Part shown: in pieces, positions 43,128 through 51,060 of the stretch
Layout of the letters: every line of letters starts with the position of its first letter
Numbering within the stretch: the first letter of the stretch is position 1
From: Planctomycetota bacterium
GTDB lineage: Bacteria; Planctomycetota; Planctomycetia; Gemmatales; Gemmataceae
Direction: 5' to 3'
Length of the DNA stretch: 64,000 nt
Assembly: GCA_021413735.1 (NCBI GenBank)
Contig: JAIOPV010000109.1
Span: 26,615 to 90,614 of the forward strand
The notes under the pieces: generated by a model
The model's input: the letters and a program-made list of their open reading frames with translations, nothing else
What the model was told of the DNA's origin: nothing
The model's database searches: none
Position numbers and translations under genes: made by a program

Positions 43128-44951
43128 TCACAGCCGGCAGATCAGCAACTCGCGTTCGTACACCATCTCCGGCGGCAACCGGTCGTGCAGTTCGATGAAC
43201 AGTTCCTCGTGTCCGAGCACTTCCGAACGCCACGCACTTCGGTCGAAGGCCTGCAATTCCTCGAATTGCGTCTTCGAGAAGTCGAGGCCACGCCATTCGA
43301 TGTCCTCGTACTGCGGCATCCAACCGATTGGCGTTTCCTTCCCTGCCGCTCGCCCACGGGCGCGATCGACGATCCACTTCAGCACCCGCATGTTCTGGCT
43401 GAAGCCCGGCCACAGAAATTTGCCGTCGACGTTCTTGCGGAACCAGTTCACATGGAAGATTCGTGGCGTCTCCGACAACGCCCGCTGCATCCGAATCCAG
43501 TGGCGGAAGTAGTCGCCCATGTGGTAGCCGCAGAACGGAATCATCGCCATCGGATCGCGACGGACCTTGCCCACGGTGCCCGCTGCTGCTGCCGTCATCT
43601 CGGAGCCAGACGTCGCCCCCATGTAGACGCCCGTACTCCAGTTGAACGCCTGATACACGAGCGGAACCGTCGTCGCCCGGCGACCACCAAAGATAATCGC
43701 GCTGATCGGCACGCCTTCGGGGTCTTCCCATCTGGGGTCGATGGTCGGGCATTGAGAAGCCGGAGCCGTGAATCGCGAATTCGGATGCGCGGCCTTTGCT
43801 CCGGTTTCGCGAGCAATTTCGGGCGTCCAGCGTTTCCCCTGCCAGTCAAGACATTCCGCCGGCGGCTCGTCTGTCATGCCTTCCCACCAGACACCCCCAT
43901 CGGGCGTCAGCGCGACATTCGTGAAGATCGTGTTCCGCGAAAGTGTCGCCATCGCGTTCGGGTTCGTCTTCGCGGATGTGCCCGGAGCGACGCCGAAGAA
44001 ACCCGCTTCGGGGTTGATTGCACGCAGCCGATTCTGATCGTCGGGCTTCAACCAGGCGATGTCGTCGCCGACGGTCCAGACTTTCCAGCCCTCGAAGCCG
44101 GCCGGCGGAATCAGCATCGCGAAGTTGGTTTTGCCGCACGCCGACGGAAACGCAGCCGTCACGTAGGTCTTTTCGCCCTTCGGATCTTCGACGCCGAGGA
44201 TGAGCATGTGCTCGGCCATCCAGCCTTCGTCGCGAGCAATGTTCGACGCGATCCGAAGCGCGAAACACTTCTTGCCGAGGAGTGCGTTGCCACCGTAGCC
44301 GGAACCGTATGACCAGATTTCACGCGTTTCCGGGAAGTGAACGATGTACTTTTCCTTGTTGCACGGCCACGGCACATCTTGCTGCCCCGCCGCGAGCGGT
44401 GCCCCCACGGTGTGCATACACGGCACGACACGCTTCTCGCCCTTGTCGATCTCAGCGAAGACCGGCATGCCGATGCGGGCCATGATTCGCGTGTTCACGA
44501 CGACATACGGCGAATCGGTGAGTTGCACGCCGATCTGCGACATGGGCGAACCAACCGGCCCCATGCTGAACGCCAGCACATACATCGTGCGGCCACGCAT
44601 GGAACCGTCGAACAACTCCTTGAGTCGCCGCCGCATCTTGAAGGGGTCCTCCCAGTTGTTGGTTGGGCCGGCGGCTTCCTTCGAGTACGAGCAGATGAAG
44701 GTGCGATCCTCGACGCGGGCCACGTCGCTCGAATCGGAGCGTGCGTAGTAACAACCCGGCCACTTCTCCTGATTCAGCTTGATGAAGGTACCTTCCTCGA
44801 CCATCTGAGAACAGAGAGTGTCGTTCTCTTCCTGCGAGCCATCGACCCAGTGAATGGCGTCCGGCTGGGTGAGCCTGGCCATCTTCTCGACCCACCGGAG
44901 AAGGTGGTTGTTTTTGCTGAGGGGATGCGCTGTGTCGCGGGGCGTGGTCAT
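43128..44951 (-). CDS. pckG: Phosphoenolpyruvate carboxykinase (GTP)
   Basis: A 607-residue GTP-dependent PEP carboxykinase, converting oxaloacetate to PEP as the entry to gluconeogenesis. Motifs are the P-loop [12 protein letters not shown] (about 273-284), the [10 protein letters not shown] metal-site region, and the family strings [15 protein letters not shown] and [14 protein letters not shown]. Length is typical of the GTP form (about 600) rather than the ATP form (about 530). Together with the window's acs and beta-oxidation genes it would support growth on acetate and fatty acids. The start [11 protein letters not shown] is at ATG 44951. Confidence 0.97.
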   Translation of the reverse strand: MTTPRDTAHPLSKNNHLLRWVEKMARLTQPDAIHWVDGSQEENDTLCSQMVEEGTFIKLNQEKWPGCYYARSDSSDVARVEDRTFICSYSKEAAGPTNNWEDPFKMRRRLKELFDGSMRGRTMYVLAFSMGPVGSPMSQIGVQLTDSPYVVVNTRIMARIGMPVFAEIDKGEKRVVPCMHTVGAPLAAGQQDVPWPCNKEKYIVHFPETREIWSYGSGYGGNALLGKKCFALRIASNIARDEGWMAEHMLILGVEDPKGEKTYVTAAFPSACGKTNFAMLIPPAGFEGWKVWTVGDDIAWLKPDDQNRLRAINPEAGFFGVAPGTSAKTNPNAMATLSRNTIFTNVALTPDGGVWWEGMTDEPPAECLDWQGKRWTPEIARETGAKAAHPNSRFTAPASQCPTIDPRWEDPEGVPISAIIFGGRRATTVPLVYQAFNWSTGVYMGATSGSEMTAAAAGTVGKVRRDPMAMIPFCGYHMGDYFRHWIRMQRALSETPRIFHVNWFRKNVDGKFLWPGFSQNMRVLKWIVDRARGRAAGKETPIGWMPQYEDIEWRGLDFSKTQFEELQAFDRSAWRSEVLGHEELFIELHDRLPPEMVYERELLICRL

Positions 44952-45037
44952 GTCGAATGTCTTCCTGTTCGACCGCGGATTTCACGAGTCCATCATGTTA
45001 GTCATGGAGCGAAGGATTGGGTTGGTGAGATGGGTTT

Positions 45038-45081
45038 TTCGCCGCTTGCGGCTTCGCGGTGTGAAACCGCAAACGGCGAAA
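45038..45081. repeat. Diverged palindrome of the GCCGCTTGCGGC family (copy 5)
   Basis: ttcgccgcttgcggcttcgc (left arm) and the right arm ending aaacggcgaaa are complementary with several mismatches. It starts 5 bases after the stop codon of the PPC gene on the minus strand, and separates that gene from pckG. Confidence 0.75.
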
Positions 45082-45085
45082 TCAA

Positions 45086-47245
45086 TCACTTCTTCGCCCC
45101 CTGAATCACCACTGTGATCGGCGTCGCGGGGTACGTCGCCACGGGCTTCCCCTTCGGTGCGTTCGCGGTCTGCCCACGCAGCACCAACGTGTACGTTCCC
45201 GACGGCGTGTTCGCCGGTACATCTACGCTCACTTTGGATTCCGACTTGTCGGCCGCGATCGTCGCCAACAGCGGCAACGGGTTGTTCCCCTGCTGCTTCG
45301 GTCCGAAGTTCGGCACCGCCGAGAACACCGCAATCCCGTCCTTGAACTTCTCGTCGCGGGTCACCTTCAGCGTCACTTCGAGCTTCTCACCGGCTTTCCC
45401 CTTCAACTCCGTCTCGACAGCAGAGAGCGTGAACGGAGCCGTTCCCCGCACTGCGAGCGCCAGCCCTGGACCGCGATCCATTCGCGTCAGCATTGGCGAG
45501 TTCGGCGGCGGCTGATTCGCCTGGAAGCCCGTTGGCGTCCACATCACGGTGAAGGGTCGCACGGTCGAAGTCAGTTTGTCGGCCTTGCCCGTAATCATGA
45601 CGAAGCCTTCCCAATCCTTGGCGTCCTTGTCGGCAGTCAACACGAACGTTCCGCGAGTCTGCCCTGCTGCGATCGTTTGCGGTGGACACTTCACACCCGG
45701 CGGCAAGCCCTCGGCGGTAAGCGTGATCGCATCGTTGAAGCCATCCATGCGGAACACGAACACCGTATACAGCACGGCGCTGTTGCGTGCGAGCGTTCCG
45801 GCATCCGGCATGTGCGGCGTGACAGGCATGATCGCGAACCGGAAATCGGGCTTCTCCTTCGCGATTCGCAAGATGTACTGTTCGCGAACGCCAAACTGAA
45901 TCGCTGCGTCACGACTCGATACCATCAGCCGATATTTGCCGTCGCTCGGCACCGTGAAGCGATAACGACCGGGGTCGTCGGATTTCGTGAAGAACTGGTT
46001 CGTGCTCAGCGAATCGAGGCCGTCGTCTTGCTCGACGATGACCTTGCCCTTCTCGTCGGTGAGGATGAAGAAGGCGTCGATCTGCGAGCCGATTCGCTCT
46101 GCGAACACTTCGATTGTCCACACGTCGCCCTTCTTCGCGTCGAAAGTGTACCAGTGGCGATCGTTCTTCTTCGCGATGCGGCCAGCCACGTCGCAAGGCA
46201 GCGGAATCGTCAGGGCTTTCTCGACGGTGCCATTGTCGCCGGTGTCGCGGATGCGAGTGCCACCCGACTGATTCAGAATGAGGGGACTCGTTGGCAAGCG
46301 TGTGTCGCCTGTTGCGTCGAGATTCCCAGCGGTCGGGGCAATGGGACTTGCCGAAAGGATGAACGGGCCTGACGGAAAGCCTGTGCCCTGCCCTTCGGTG
46401 CTGGAATCGAACGGCCGACCGTCGGGACGGTTGAACACCGTGTCGGGTTTTGCACGCGGCAGATTGCGGCCGTAGATCGTGAGGTGGTCATCTTCAACTG
46501 CCGGGAACACCGCGTCGATCCACGGGCCAGTGGTCACGGTCAGACGGTAGAAGTGATCCGGGCCGCCGGTGGTATACGCGAACTGCGCGAGCCGCACGAG
46601 ATAATCGCCGTCAGCCGGGGCTTTGAAATCGAGAACCGCATCGCCACCACGATAACCACGATTCGCAGCGATTGCCTTGCCGTCCGCGGTGCTCACGAGA
46701 ATGTCCGCCGAGAGGCGGCTGTCGATGCTCGTGGTCAAGCAGTGAACGACGATGTTCTGGCCAGCCTTCGCCTTGAACGAAACGAAATCGACATCCGTTG
46801 GCGCTGAGATGACACCGTTGACAGTTGTTTCGAGTTCGATCTTCTGGGCCTGGCCGATGTCGTTGTTTGGCTCGGTTTCGTTCACTTCGGCCAACTCGCC
46901 GACCAAGAACGTTCGCGGGTTCGAGAGACCGCTCTTGCTCACGACACGCACGTCGAACACGCCAGTGTGTGGGGCGGTTACCTTGAACTTCACCGACGCG
47001 GTCGGCTGACCTTTAGGAGCTTTCGGATCGACTTTCGCTTCGCCGACGCGTTCAGCCTTGAAGCCAGGCACGCTGAAGAGCAGTTTCTCCTCGCCGTCGA
47101 AGCCCGAACCCGAGAACGTGACCTCGACGGTTTCCTTGGCCTTGGCTCCAGGCGGAAACACAGTGAGTAGCTGTGGCCCGCTTTGGGCGCTGGCGAGGCT
47201 GGCTCCGAGTAGCAGTGAGAAGACAGCGATCCGACGTGCGAACAT
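45086..47245 (-). CDS. Exported protein with Ig-like and pre-peptidase C-terminal domains
   Basis: A 719-residue protein with a signal peptide (1-20, ending ASAQ). The N-terminal part is IPT/TIG- or Ig-like (VTFSGSGFDGEEKLLFSVPG, about 28-120). Two pre-peptidase C-terminal (PPC) domains follow: about 125-235 (ETEPNNDIGQAQKIEL, DGDYLVRLAQFAYTTGG) and about 350-470 (VDRHWYTFDAKKGDVWTIEV type). The C-terminal third is beta-rich and ends AKPVATYPATPITVVI-like. Such proteins are common planctomycete surface or periplasmic proteins; no catalytic domain is evident. ATG 47245 fits the signal peptide. Confidence 0.88.
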   Translation of the reverse strand: MFARRIAVFSLLLGASLASAQSGPQLLTVFPPGAKAKETVEVTFSGSGFDGEEKLLFSVPGFKAERVGEAKVDPKAPKGQPTASVKFKVTAPHTGVFDVRVVSKSGLSNPRTFLVGELAEVNETEPNNDIGQAQKIELETTVNGVISAPTDVDFVSFKAKAGQNIVVHCLTTSIDSRLSADILVSTADGKAIAANRGYRGGDAVLDFKAPADGDYLVRLAQFAYTTGGPDHFYRLTVTTGPWIDAVFPAVEDDHLTIYGRNLPRAKPDTVFNRPDGRPFDSSTEGQGTGFPSGPFILSASPIAPTAGNLDATGDTRLPTSPLILNQSGGTRIRDTGDNGTVEKALTIPLPCDVAGRIAKKNDRHWYTFDAKKGDVWTIEVFAERIGSQIDAFFILTDEKGKVIVEQDDGLDSLSTNQFFTKSDDPGRYRFTVPSDGKYRLMVSSRDAAIQFGVREQYILRIAKEKPDFRFAIMPVTPHMPDAGTLARNSAVLYTVFVFRMDGFNDAITLTAEGLPPGVKCPPQTIAAGQTRGTFVLTADKDAKDWEGFVMITGKADKLTSTVRPFTVMWTPTGFQANQPPPNSPMLTRMDRGPGLALAVRGTAPFTLSAVETELKGKAGEKLEVTLKVTRDEKFKDGIAVFSAVPNFGPKQQGNNPLPLLATIAADKSESKVSVDVPANTPSGTYTLVLRGQTANAPKGKPVATYPATPITVVIQGAKK

Positions 47246-47349
47246 GGCGACTCTCCTGGCGGGGGTGCTTGCAGCGTAATCCGGACCGCGATGCGGAACA
47301 AGACGCCACTTCAATACCTATGATGACATCACGCGACCCGTGAGGGGTC

Positions 47350-47754
47350 ATGATTTCTTCATCCGATGCCGGACAACGCATGGAACCGACTGAAACGCCG
47401 TCTTCAAATCAACTGGAAACGTTCCCGAATCCGCGACCGGAGCGCGAGTTTGTGATCGAGATCGTTTGCCCTGAGTTTACGAGCGTTTGCCCGAAGACGG
47501 GTCAGCCGGACTTCGGCACGATCACGTACACGTACACCCCTGCCGCGTCGTGCGTGGAACTGAAATCGCTGAAGATCTACTTGCAACAATTCCGCAACCA
47601 AGGGATCTTCTACGAACACGTCACGAACAAGTTGCTCGATGATTTCGTGGCGGCGTGTCAGCCGGTGCGGTGCAAGGTGGTATCGGTGTGGACGCCTCGC
47701 GGCGGCATCAGCACGACGGTGACGTGCGAACACGAAGCAGCCAAGAAAGGCTGA
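47350..47754 (+). CDS. queF: NADPH-dependent 7-cyano-7-deazaguanine reductase
   Basis: A 134-residue type I (unimodular) QueF, which reduces preQ0 to preQ1 for queuosine synthesis. The catalytic Cys47 and Asp54 are in [12 protein letters not shown], and the family motif [26 protein letters not shown] follows from residue 68. Length is close to the usual 120-165. Either ATG 47350 (with GAGGGG upstream) or ATG 47380 could be the start; I chose the first. No other queuosine gene or preQ1 riboswitch is evident nearby. It converges with the LRR gene. Confidence 0.94.
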   Translation: MISSSDAGQRMEPTETPSSNQLETFPNPRPEREFVIEIVCPEFTSVCPKTGQPDFGTITYTYTPAASCVELKSLKIYLQQFRNQGIFYEHVTNKLLDDFVAACQPVRCKVVSVWTPRGGISTTVTCEHEAAKKG

Positions 47755-47763
47755 ACGTGAAGG

Positions 47764-49929
47764 TCACTTGTTGTTGAAGCTGGTGGGTGGGGTGATCTTG
47801 CATTCGGGGAGCGTGCTTCGGAGTTCATTCAGACCCGCTTCCGATATCTTGGCCTCCGACAGTTTCAGAATCCTAAGGTTGCTCAGTTTGCAAAGCTCCT
47901 TCACGCCCGCGTCCGTGATTTCGCAGTCGAGTGACAAATACTCAAGTCGCTTCAGCGTTCCGAGTTCTTTTAGTCCCGCAACCGTCAACGGAGTTCCCAG
48001 GGACTGCAACGCGGCCAATTTTTTGAGGCCGACGAGTTCTTTGATCCCGACATCGGTGATCCCAGGCCCCAGGGTCACCCACTCCAAATTTTCCAGCGAA
48101 CCAAGTACCTTCAACCCCGCATTCGTAATGTTCGGCGGCGCGAGAATCACGGCGAGCACATCCTCGTGCTTGAGTGGAATCCCATTCGCTGTACGTAACC
48201 GTTGCTGTTCAGGTCCCCCCCGAGCATAAGCCAGAACACCCAGTTGTTTCGCCCTCGCAAAGACCTGCAGTGTGTGATCGGTTGTCTGCTTCCATGGCAA
48301 AATTAGCGTGGCAAGTCTGTCGAACTTGGTAAGTTCCTCCGAGCTTGCATCAGTGATCTTGGTGCTGTCGAGATTGAGGTTCGCTAACTTCTTGAGAGCG
48401 TGCAGTTCCTTCACGCCCGCGTCGGTGACCTCCGTGCCAGTCAGGTCGAGTGATTTCAGTTGCTTCAGATCCTCAAGGGCTTTCAAACCCGCATCCGTCA
48501 CCTGCGTTCCGCGCAGATCAAGGCTCAGGATGTCCTCAGGCTTGGCTGCTCGTTCCCGCTCGGCGCTCGCATTTTCGAGAATGTGCAACTGATTCGACTT
48601 CGCAAACACCCGAAGTGTCCGATCGGTGATTGTGCCCGCCGATAGGGTCAGCGTGTTCAGTTTCTTGAACTTCGCGAATTCATTCACGAACGCATCAGTG
48701 ATCTGTGTGCCTTGCAAATTCAGGACGGTCAGTTCAGTCAACTTCACGAGTTCGGGAATCGCAACATCCGTAATTTTTGTGCCTCGCAGATGTAGCCAGG
48801 TCATCTTGTTGCACGCACCAATGTCTCTCATTGCGGCATCGGTGATCGCCGTACCGCTGAGGTCGAGCATCGAGAGATTCTTGAGGTTCGCAAGACTTTT
48901 CAGCCCCGCGTCGGTGACCGCCAAACCGGATAGATCGACCGACCCAATCTCGTCGGTGCTGGTTGCACGTTCGCCACTGCGTTTGCTGAATCCAGGTAGC
49001 AGGTGAAGAATCGCGTGTTCACGAAATGCGAGAAGCACCGAATCGTTGACTTTGATTCGGCCGAGTTTCAGCGTCGTCGGGTTCTTCAGGATGGCGAGAT
49101 CTTTGAAACCCATTTCGTACAGCTTGGACCCGCGGAGATCGAGGGTCTCGAGATTCTTCAGTTGAAGGATCTCCTTGATTCCTCGCGGCGTGACACCTGT
49201 GTATCGCAGATCGAGAGCGACCACTTCCTCCGTACTCGTAGCTCGCTCGCCGCCTTTCCCCCTCGCGAGAGGAAGCAGGTGGAGTAACCCCGCTTCTCGC
49301 AGCACTCGCAGCGTGTCGTCCGTGACCTGTACGCTACTGAGCGTGAGCGTGGTGAGGTTCTTGAAAGCCGCGAGTTCTTTCAATCCGGCGTCGGTGACCT
49401 GCGTTCGGCTCAGATCGAGTGCGGTAAGGTTCTTCAACTCGACGAGTTCTTTCAACCCAGCGTCGGTGATCTTCGTGCCATTCAGATTCAGAGTCGAGAG
49501 GTTCGTGAGGCCAGCGAGTTCCTTCAATCCGACATCCGTGATCGATGTGCCCCAGAGATTCAATGCGGTGAGCTTCTTGAGTGCGGCGAGTTCTTTCAAG
49601 CCCGCGTCAGTGATCTTCGTGCCATTCAGGCTGAGAGACGTGAGATTCGTGAATGTCGCGAGCTCCTTCAAACCCGCGTCAGTGATCGGTGTGTTGCTCA
49701 GGCTCAGGACCGGAAGGCTTTTGAACGCGGCGAGTTCTTTCAGGCTCGCGTCAGTTGCCAGGGTCAGGTTTAACCGCACTTCGACGACTGGCTTGCCGGG
49801 CTGCTTCTCGTCACGTTTGACGTTCCCGCCGAGTTGCTTCACGAACTGAACGGCCTTGTCTTCCGCGTCGTCGGCACGTGTGGCCGAACCGAGAAAGCCC
49901 ACCGCGACGAGGACCATCAGCCGAGACAT
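47764..49929 (-). CDS. Exported leucine-rich-repeat protein with four inserted spacer modules
   Basis: A 721-residue protein with a signal peptide (1-18). It has about 20 LRRs of 23-24 residues, pattern LxxLxxLxLxGTxITDAGLKEL (from residue 60), of the AMN1/cysteine-free bacterial type. Four spacer modules of about 40-50 residues interrupt the solenoid at about 202-243, 294-334, 434-474 and 549-599. Each has [TV]TDxTLRVF-like start, a LHxL patch, an Arg/Glu-rich stretch and an LDLRG-like return to the repeat. The higher-order periodicity suggests duplication of a larger block. It probably binds protein ligands outside the membrane; no enzyme domain is seen. ATG 49929 is chosen for the signal. 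Confidence 0.9.
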   Translation of the reverse strand: MSRLMVLVAVGFLGSATRADDAEDKAVQFVKQLGGNVKRDEKQPGKPVVEVRLNLTLATDASLKELAAFKSLPVLSLSNTPITDAGLKELATFTNLTSLSLNGTKITDAGLKELAALKKLTALNLWGTSITDVGLKELAGLTNLSTLNLNGTKITDAGLKELVELKNLTALDLSRTQVTDAGLKELAAFKNLTTLTLSSVQVTDDTLRVLREAGLLHLLPLARGKGGERATSTEEVVALDLRYTGVTPRGIKEILQLKNLETLDLRGSKLYEMGFKDLAILKNPTTLKLGRIKVNDSVLLAFREHAILHLLPGFSKRSGERATSTDEIGSVDLSGLAVTDAGLKSLANLKNLSMLDLSGTAITDAAMRDIGACNKMTWLHLRGTKITDVAIPELVKLTELTVLNLQGTQITDAFVNEFAKFKKLNTLTLSAGTITDRTLRVFAKSNQLHILENASAERERAAKPEDILSLDLRGTQVTDAGLKALEDLKQLKSLDLTGTEVTDAGVKELHALKKLANLNLDSTKITDASSEELTKFDRLATLILPWKQTTDHTLQVFARAKQLGVLAYARGGPEQQRLRTANGIPLKHEDVLAVILAPPNITNAGLKVLGSLENLEWVTLGPGITDVGIKELVGLKKLAALQSLGTPLTVAGLKELGTLKRLEYLSLDCEITDAGVKELCKLSNLRILKLSEAKISEAGLNELRSTLPECKITPPTSFNNK

Positions 49930-50092
49930 GGTGAAGACCTCAAGCCCATCGACGGATCGACTCACCAACTGATGCTATCTCGTGGCACAAGGACGGGCAA
50001 TCATCATTCAGTGGCACAGCAGTTGCAATAGTCTGCCCCTTCGTAGGGCATTGAAGACCCAGCAGGCGAACAAGACGATACGGGAGCGGCTT

Positions 50093-50509
50093 GTGACAAA
50101 GCAAAAGGCACAATCGGAGGAGGGTGATCTGCGAACCCTTCTCGGCAACATCGTCCACGATTCCAAGCAACTCATTTCACAGCAAGTTGAGCTACTTCGC
50201 GCGGAAGTCGGTCAGGAAGTGCGACAGGCCGGCACCGCCGTTGCCGAATGCGCAGGTGGTGGCGGACTCGCCGCCGCGGGCGGGTTGCTCTCGGGGTTCG
50301 CACTCGCGCATCTCATTCACGATGTCACCCGCCTGCCGATGTGGGTGTGCTACAGTTTGGCCGCAGGGGGGCTTGGAGCCGCAGGCATCGCATTGCTGCG
50401 TGCAGGACGCAATGGGCTTGCGGAACTTCGCCCTCTCCCACAGACTACGCAGGCTCTCGGGGAGAATGTCGAATGGCTGAAGCAACGACTCCTTCCGACA
50501 GCCGAGTAG
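50093..50509 (+). CDS. Phage-holin-type (DUF1469) membrane protein
   Basis: A 138-residue protein of the Phage_holin_3_6 family. The N-terminal amphipathic helix (LRTLLGNIVHDSKQLISQQVELLRAEVGQEV) precedes two membrane helices (GGGGLAAAGGLLSGFALAHLI and MWVCYSLAAGGLGAAGIALL). The start is GTG 50093, with CGGGAGCGG upstream; the longer frame is not credible. Despite the family name there are no phage genes here. It overlaps the next gene (50473) by 37 bases, as in the common holin-like/DUF3618 stress pair of many bacteria, which may modify the cell envelope. Confidence 0.85.
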   Translation: MTKQKAQSEEGDLRTLLGNIVHDSKQLISQQVELLRAEVGQEVRQAGTAVAECAGGGGLAAAGGLLSGFALAHLIHDVTRLPMWVCYSLAAGGLGAAGIALLRAGRNGLAELRPLPQTTQALGENVEWLKQRLLPTAE

Positions 50510-51003
50510 CGGAAACACCCGAAGCCATTCGGGCCGCAATGGCCGAAACTCGTTCAACATTGACCAATGACTTGGTGGCGTTAAAGGACCGACTTTTCGG
50601 TCCTCGCCGACAGACAAAACATAAAGGGAGCAAAACCGTGGCAGTTGCAGCAAGCAAGACGAAGACCGCGAAGACAGCCAAGAAGCCAGCAGCGACCAAG
50701 ACCGCTGCCAAGGCAACCGCCAGCGCGAAGCCTGCCGCCAAACCCAAGGCCGGCAAGACAGGCAAAGCAGCCGTCGCGAGCGTCAAGACAGGCGCGAAGA
50801 AGGTCGCGAAGCGAGCCACAAGCACGACCGATAAAATCGTGAAGGAAGCAAAGGAAGTCATCAAGGACGTGCTGAACGGAGCGGCGACTGGCGCACTGAA
50901 AGGTGCTGCCGAGGCCGTGGGTGAACACCTCGACGAAGCCGCGGACGATGTCAAGGCCACCGCGAAGCCAGCCAAGAACGGGAAGGCCACGACGAAGAAG
51001 TGA
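50473..51003 (+). CDS. DUF3618-like protein with histone-H1-like lysine/alanine tail
   Basis: A 176-residue protein. The N-terminal segment (VAETPEAIRAAMAETRSTLTNDLVALKDRLFG, residues 12-43) matches DUF3618, here usually followed by a membrane segment in other species. Instead there is a long Lys/Ala/Pro-rich tail (about 52-130, AAKKP- and AKTAKK-type) like histone H1 or bacterial HctB/AlgP tails. A less basic C-terminal part (KIVKEAKEVIKDVLNGAATGALKGAAEAVGEHL) looks amphipathic and helical. It overlaps the holin-like gene by 37 bases. The basic tail suggests nucleic-acid binding. Confidence 0.82.
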   Translation: MAEATTPSDSRVAETPEAIRAAMAETRSTLTNDLVALKDRLFGPRRQTKHKGSKTVAVAASKTKTAKTAKKPAATKTAAKATASAKPAAKPKAGKTGKAAVASVKTGAKKVAKRATSTTDKIVKEAKEVIKDVLNGAATGALKGAAEAVGEHLDEAADDVKATAKPAKNGKATTKK

Positions 51004-51004
51004 T

Positions 51005-51056
51005 ATTTGCCGCTTGCGGCGTAGCGCTCTGGATCGCTAGGCCACAAGCGGCAAAT
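51005..51056. repeat. Palindrome of the GCCGCTTGCGGC family (copy 6)
   Basis: atttgccgcttgcggcgtag and the complement ending aagcggcaaat, with a few mismatches in the middle (ctctggatcgctaggc). It begins 2 bases after the stop of the histone-like gene and ends 5 bases before the end of the convergent DUF1549/1553 gene, so it lies where both transcripts end. Confidence 0.85.
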
Positions 51057-51060
51057 CCTG

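Noticed and set aside
50093..50509. Possible prophage because of the holin-like protein
   Set aside because: No phage structural, integrase or lysis genes are near; the family is common as a host stress protein.
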